From assembly GCF_008831285.2 (NCBI RefSeq), contig NC_045142.1, positions 18,105,354 through 18,169,353 of the forward strand: a DNA stretch of 64,000 nt, in the 5' to 3' direction. This document shows, in pieces, positions 60,070-64,000 of the stretch. This stretch comes from Nymphaea colorata (taxonomy: Eukaryota; Streptophyta; Magnoliopsida; Nymphaeales; Nymphaeaceae). The notes under the pieces are model-generated. The model was given only the letters and a program-made list of their open reading frames with translations. It searched no databases and was not told the DNA's origin. The position numbers were made by a program, and so were the translations under genes. How positions within the stretch are numbered: the stretch's first letter is position 1; each line of letters begins with the position of its first letter.

Positions 60070-60482
60070 ATTCTCAACTTTCTTCTACACACACATATAA
60101 TTATATAATTCTATTATAAATATAAGAGAGAGAGAGAGAGTCATTTTCAACTTTCTTCCACTTGAAGGTCTTAATAGGTCTAACTCTGGAACCAGTGAGT
60201 TGGAGTTCCTCTCAAAAGAGAAGAACTTTTGTTGCCTAAAGTGGGGTGATCTTTTGAAACCCTTTCATTCTTCTGCAGGTTGGGAAGGAAAAGAAAGAAG
60301 CGGCAGATTAATGAAAGCAGTCCGAGTTTTTGATCGATTTAGCCTTTTTCACTCATTTTGGAAGCACTCCATGAGCAGCTGAGGTAACTATTGTGAAGGC
60401 ATATTTATTTTCTCCCTAGATGTTGGTTTTCTCTCTGCTTAGGAATAATAATCACTTTCAAATCTTAATCAAGTGATAAAGC

Positions 60483-60600
60483 CAGGGGTGGAGCCAGAAA
60501 TTTTTCATTAGAGAGACCGAATTATAGTTTCACAGCCAAAATATATTTTTTTCAAAATTTTTGTACAGGATAAATGATTGTTTTTAAATTACACATAAAA
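60483..60600. mobile_element. AGGGGTGGAGCC family, copy 2 (left part)
   Basis: Begins caggggtggagccagaaatt and continues with gaattatagtttcaca and tttttcaaaatttttgtaca, matching the left halves of 62692-62851 and 63601-63749. The right terminal repeat is missing or too decayed to see. Confidence 0.55.
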
Positions 60601-61570
60601 GTTTCTCTATTCGCAAGCATAGCGTCGAGTCTCCCTGGTGAAAGTTTCTCTGCTGATTTAGATGACAGTTATTTTGAAGTTTTTCCCTACTACTCAAAGC
60701 TCTCTCTTCCCCCCATAAGGAATCATCTTGGTTGTTAATCTTTTAAGATGCACAGCTGAGGAAAAAAAAAGAAAAAAATGTTAATTAATGCTAGATGACT
60801 AAAATATCATATCCCAATTTTCTAGTTTTTTTCTTAGACATCTGTCTTGAAAAGATCCATCAAGATGATTCCTTATGGTTTATATATATATATAAACCAA
60901 ATTCTCAAAACAATATCCTAACCATTTACATCCATAAGGTATTGTGCTGCACTACTGAATGCAGATTTAAACCTAAGAAGTTCTTAATTGGATAGATCTC
61001 AAAGTGGAAATGTTTAACTGTTATCATAGTGCTTTTTGAGGTTTTTATGCCAGAAACAAGTTTTTTGGGGCACAATTTGATTCAACTTCTAATATTTTAT
61101 CATAATTTTTATGACTTTAGCTTAGTTCTCATTTAGTTCATGTGCCAATATTTTATTCTTTTGTTTCTTTTAAAAGTCTAATGGTTATGGGCATGATTTT
61201 CACAGTTTGGCTTTCTTGGAAACAAAAAGAAAATGCATCAAACAATTCCATCAGGTTTCCTTAATCATTCTGAAGAATGAACTACCACCCAAGTTTAATT
61301 AGAATGGCGAACATCAAAGATGCAAGTTCTACTCATCTTAGGCTTCACTTGTCTCTAAAGGGGTTGGTGCAACGGTACTTAATAGGGGGCTAGTTCTTGT
61401 TTTGAATTCTCGTGACATCAATCTTTTATGATGCAAAAAAGAGGGTTATTATCACACAAGTTGAAATGTGGTGAGAGCGGCATCTCGAAGCACAAAAAAC
61501 AAGCCTTTCACTTTAGGGAGACATATGGTTGGGTGGGGGCTTCGGCTCTCATCTGGGTGATAAGATGAAA

Positions 61571-61730
61571 TACTCTTCATGCTCGCCTAAAAGTTCTACT
61601 CACTTTTGTCACTTTGAAATTATTTACTTACTCTTCTTCAACTTAATTCTTACTCTTCATGCTCACCTGAAAATTCTGCTCACTTTTTCCACTTTGAAAT
61701 TATTTACTTACTCTTCGTCATGTCTGTAAA
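61571..61730. repeat. 80-bp tandem duplication
   Basis: Copies 61571-61650 and 61651-61730 share tactcttcatgctc, ctgctcact/ctactcact and ccactttgaaattatttact. Intergenic. Confidence 0.88.
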
Positions 61731-62691
61731 ATTCATGAGTAATTATGAAAGTGGCATTCTACCAAACAAAATCCATATTGGTTGCTTATATTATATTTAT
61801 ACGCAATCTTATAACAACAACAACAACTATAATAATTTACTTCGTCATGTTTGTTGATGGTGGGTAAAATGTTATATGCAAAGCAATTAAATATGTCTTA
61901 CGCTTTGTAGCTTTTTATTATTCAAACAAATTGTCTTAATCTTGCTTCTTTAGCACATATGCAGTTAAATAGGAACAGGCGTTACAAGATTCCAATTTTT
62001 TTCTTAAGAACTCAACAAACATTGGATCCATATCCAACAGATCAAATTCCAAGTCAAACAAACACGCCATGTTTTATGGGAATCCCCATTCAAGTGATTC
62101 CAGCATCAAAATTCTTTGATCAAAATCTCAGGATCAAATCCTGATGCTGCCAAACGCTACCTTATTCTTCCATAAGAATTTCTTTCCTTTCTAAGTTTTT
62201 TTTTTTCTTTCTAAAAAAATTTTAATTAAACATGAAGCGCTCTAAATTTCATGTCTTAAACCAAGTCCAAAATAGAAGCAATCAAACGTATTTCATGCCA
62301 TAATATCTCGTAGTATCATTTGATATCTCATGCTTTTTTAACTGTATGAAAGAAGTCGCCACTTCCCAAGAGTGTGACTTCTCCTCGCAGCTTTGCGTTG
62401 CTGGGGAGGCAACTCTAGATAAAGAGCTAGCAGATTAGTTGTACTTCTTTCAATATGCTTAATAAGATAGTCTCATACCCATATTCGAATCTGATTCTTA
62501 AAAACTGCAATAGTATCTAATTCAATATGGTTTTTTTTTTCGTAGAAAATTCGAGGGGAGGCTTGTGCTTCTCCAAACATTCATGCAAATTCGTTGTTAG
62601 AACTAAGTTATTTTCACTGATGAAGACATATTGAATTTCTGTTTTGGTGCCGGTCTAATTCGTTCTTAATCACAATTTCACAAATATTCTG

Positions 62692-62851
62692 CAGGAGCAG
62701 AGTCAATTTTTTTTCATGAGGAGGGTTAAATTATAGTTTCAAAATATAACTTTTTAAAATTTTTATATAAGATAAATATAATTTTACATGTAAATTTAAA
62801 AGAAAATCTTGATAAGGGCCAGAGCCCTGGCTTCCCCCAGGCTCTGCCCCT
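62692..62851. mobile_element. AGGGGTGGAGCC family, copy 3
   Basis: Left end caggagcagagtcaattttt, right end caggctctgcccct. The interior has aaattatagtttcaaaata and tttttatataagataaata as in the other copies. The ends are diverged. Confidence 0.6.
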
Positions 62852-63489
62852 AAAAGACAATATCTAGGCATTAAATTAATATGGTTGGTTTGGTAGGAAG
62901 CATGTCTTCATCTATATATGTCTTCATCTATAACGTGCAAGTAATATTTCTTAAGGTACTCTCTTCAAATGTACCCAAAAAAATTTATATAAAAGAGCTA
63001 GCTGTATACTGTGTCTTACTGTTCAAGCGAGGTGTCAACAGTGGCCTACATGGACTCACATAATTGATTTTATTTGCATATTAGTTCCTCCCTGTAATTT
63101 AATTTATCATATATTGGTGCCTCTTAAATTTAAGATTTCTCATGTTTGTGCTCTCGGCCACAAACTTTTAGCTCTGCTGCCACTGCATCTTTTGGATCGA
63201 AGCACTTTCTGGGCCTCTTAAGGTGTATTTGATAGCTTTAGAGGTTTGTAAAAATGCAGGTCTCTAGTTCAATTTTAGTGGTGCTAGGCTCCTGTGCTTT
63301 ACAATGATAGGCGGCATTCAAGTTGAAGGATGTGCCGCTGCTATCACTGACTCCGATACAGCTCAATGCAGGATGAACCTTTCGCTCACCCTTATTGCTT
63401 TATATCTATGATCAGAGTTTGATCCACAATTCCTTTATGTGGGACCTACAGTAAACACTCTACAAATAGACAGTTCCCGATTTAGTTTC

Positions 63490-63935
63490 ATGAGTTGATT
63501 TTGACAACCACTGTTGATGAGACGAATCGGTAAGCCAATCGATTCAGTGAATAGGCTGATTACTGATTTAACTTGAGTAAAAAAAAATATTAAACAACTA
63601 AGGGGTAGAACTAAAAATTTTTCATGAGAAACGCCGAATTATAGTTTCAAAATGTTAACAGGAGCCAAATATTATTTTTCAAAATTTTTATATATGACAA
63701 GTGACATTCTTTAAAATTTATTTTATTTGGTTGAGAGGCTCCACCCCTGTAAACAACTATTTTTAAAAAGTAAACAATAATGTGAAAATTTGATTGGAAA
63801 ATGAGACAATTTTTAATATATTTACAAAATATATAGAAACTGACACATGGCACTCCTAATCGAGCATGACATTGATTTTTTGCCACCAGTTCAATTCGAA
63901 TTGGCCGATTCTAGCTGATTTCAATAGCACTGCTC
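63490..63935. repeat. Dispersed repeat D, copy 2, interrupted by a MITE
   Basis: Resembles 54255-54545 but is split by the element at 63601-63749. Left part has cgattcagtgaataggctga; right part has gaaactgacacatggcactcc and ttcaattcgaattggccg. Confidence 0.6.
63601..63749. mobile_element. AGGGGTGGAGCC family MITE, copy 4, with perfect 10-bp target duplication
   Basis: A 149-bp unit from aggggtagaac to ggctccacccctg, flanked on both sides by TAAACAACTA (63591-63600 and 63750-63759). The length of the target duplication (9-10 bp, depending on where the end is placed) points to the Mutator superfamily. It has no coding capacity. It sits inside repeat D copy 2, so it inserted after that copy. 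Confidence 0.8.
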
Positions 63936-64000
63936 TAAAACTTATGATCCATGATCTATTTGAGCGGTTCCTTGAGTTAAGGGGAAAGCATCAAGGCCAG

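Larger units (their letters stand above)
56924..64000. other. Gene-free distal interval
   Basis: After the 3' UTR of the folate-receptor-like gene no protein-like frame is present. Contents: T-run 57181-57200; near-duplicate phrases at 57930-58015; microsatellites at 59550-59568 and 60034-60067; tandem duplications 59853-60026 and 61571-61730; several short transposon copies (60483, 62692, 63601); a possible SINE-like stretch near 61355; and repeat D copy 2. Confidence 0.7.

Noticed and set aside
1-64000. tRNA, rRNA, viral or organellar insertions
   Set aside because: No full tRNA cloverleaf, rRNA core, pararetroviral RT/coat region or plastid/mitochondrial gene was recognised by eye. A tRNA scan would settle the two weak B-box-like words near 3710 and 61400.

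Overview
The window is nuclear DNA of a flowering plant. The evidence is a set of spliced genes with canonical GT-AG introns, two nepenthesin/CDR1-type aspartyl proteases, a plant long-chain prenyl diphosphate synthase, a plant-type P-class pentatricopeptide (PPR) protein, abundant (TA)n, (TG)n and (GA)n microsatellites, and plant-style miniature transposons. The species cannot be fixed from the sequence alone. There is no prokaryotic, organellar or viral gene content, no CRISPR array and no recognisable tRNA or rRNA gene.

Layout. 1-9.4 kb: no gene; repeat fragments plus a 3-kb unit with LTR-like ends (5173-8163). 9.4-16.1 kb: two tandem, intronless secreted aspartyl proteases on the + strand. 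The first (9484-10803) has an intact frame but has lost the first catalytic Asp; the second (14694-16052) keeps both. Repeated blocks around them record local duplication and rearrangement. 17.3-32.5 kb: one 12-exon gene on the - strand for a mitochondrial-type solanesyl/polyprenyl diphosphate synthase (426 aa assembled), whose introns hold a 788-bp Mutator-like element with a gene-like cargo and several tandem duplications. 34.6-39.7 kb: a mitochondrial ribosomal protein mL53 gene on the + strand with a probable multi-exon untranslated leader. 40-46 kb: gene debris (foldback MITE, LINE 3' fragment, a two-exon unidentified gene relic, a calmodulin-binding-domain fragment). 47.6-50.2 kb: an intronless-CDS PPR gene on the - strand with a likely 5'-UTR intron. 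52.2-56.9 kb: a four-exon + strand gene for a secretory-pathway, single-pass, cysteine-rich folate-receptor-like protein. 57-64 kb: no gene; repeats, including a MITE nested in an older repeat with a 10-bp target duplication.

Functional links are limited, as expected for plant chromosomes. Three of the genes (prenyl synthase, mL53, PPR) probably act in mitochondria, but they are separate transcription units and this is most likely coincidence. The points most worth following are the catalytically compromised protease beside its active paralogue, the gene-carrying MULE in a prenyl-synthase intron, and exon 9 of that synthase, which has a duplicated splice acceptor on one side and a duplicated donor on the other.
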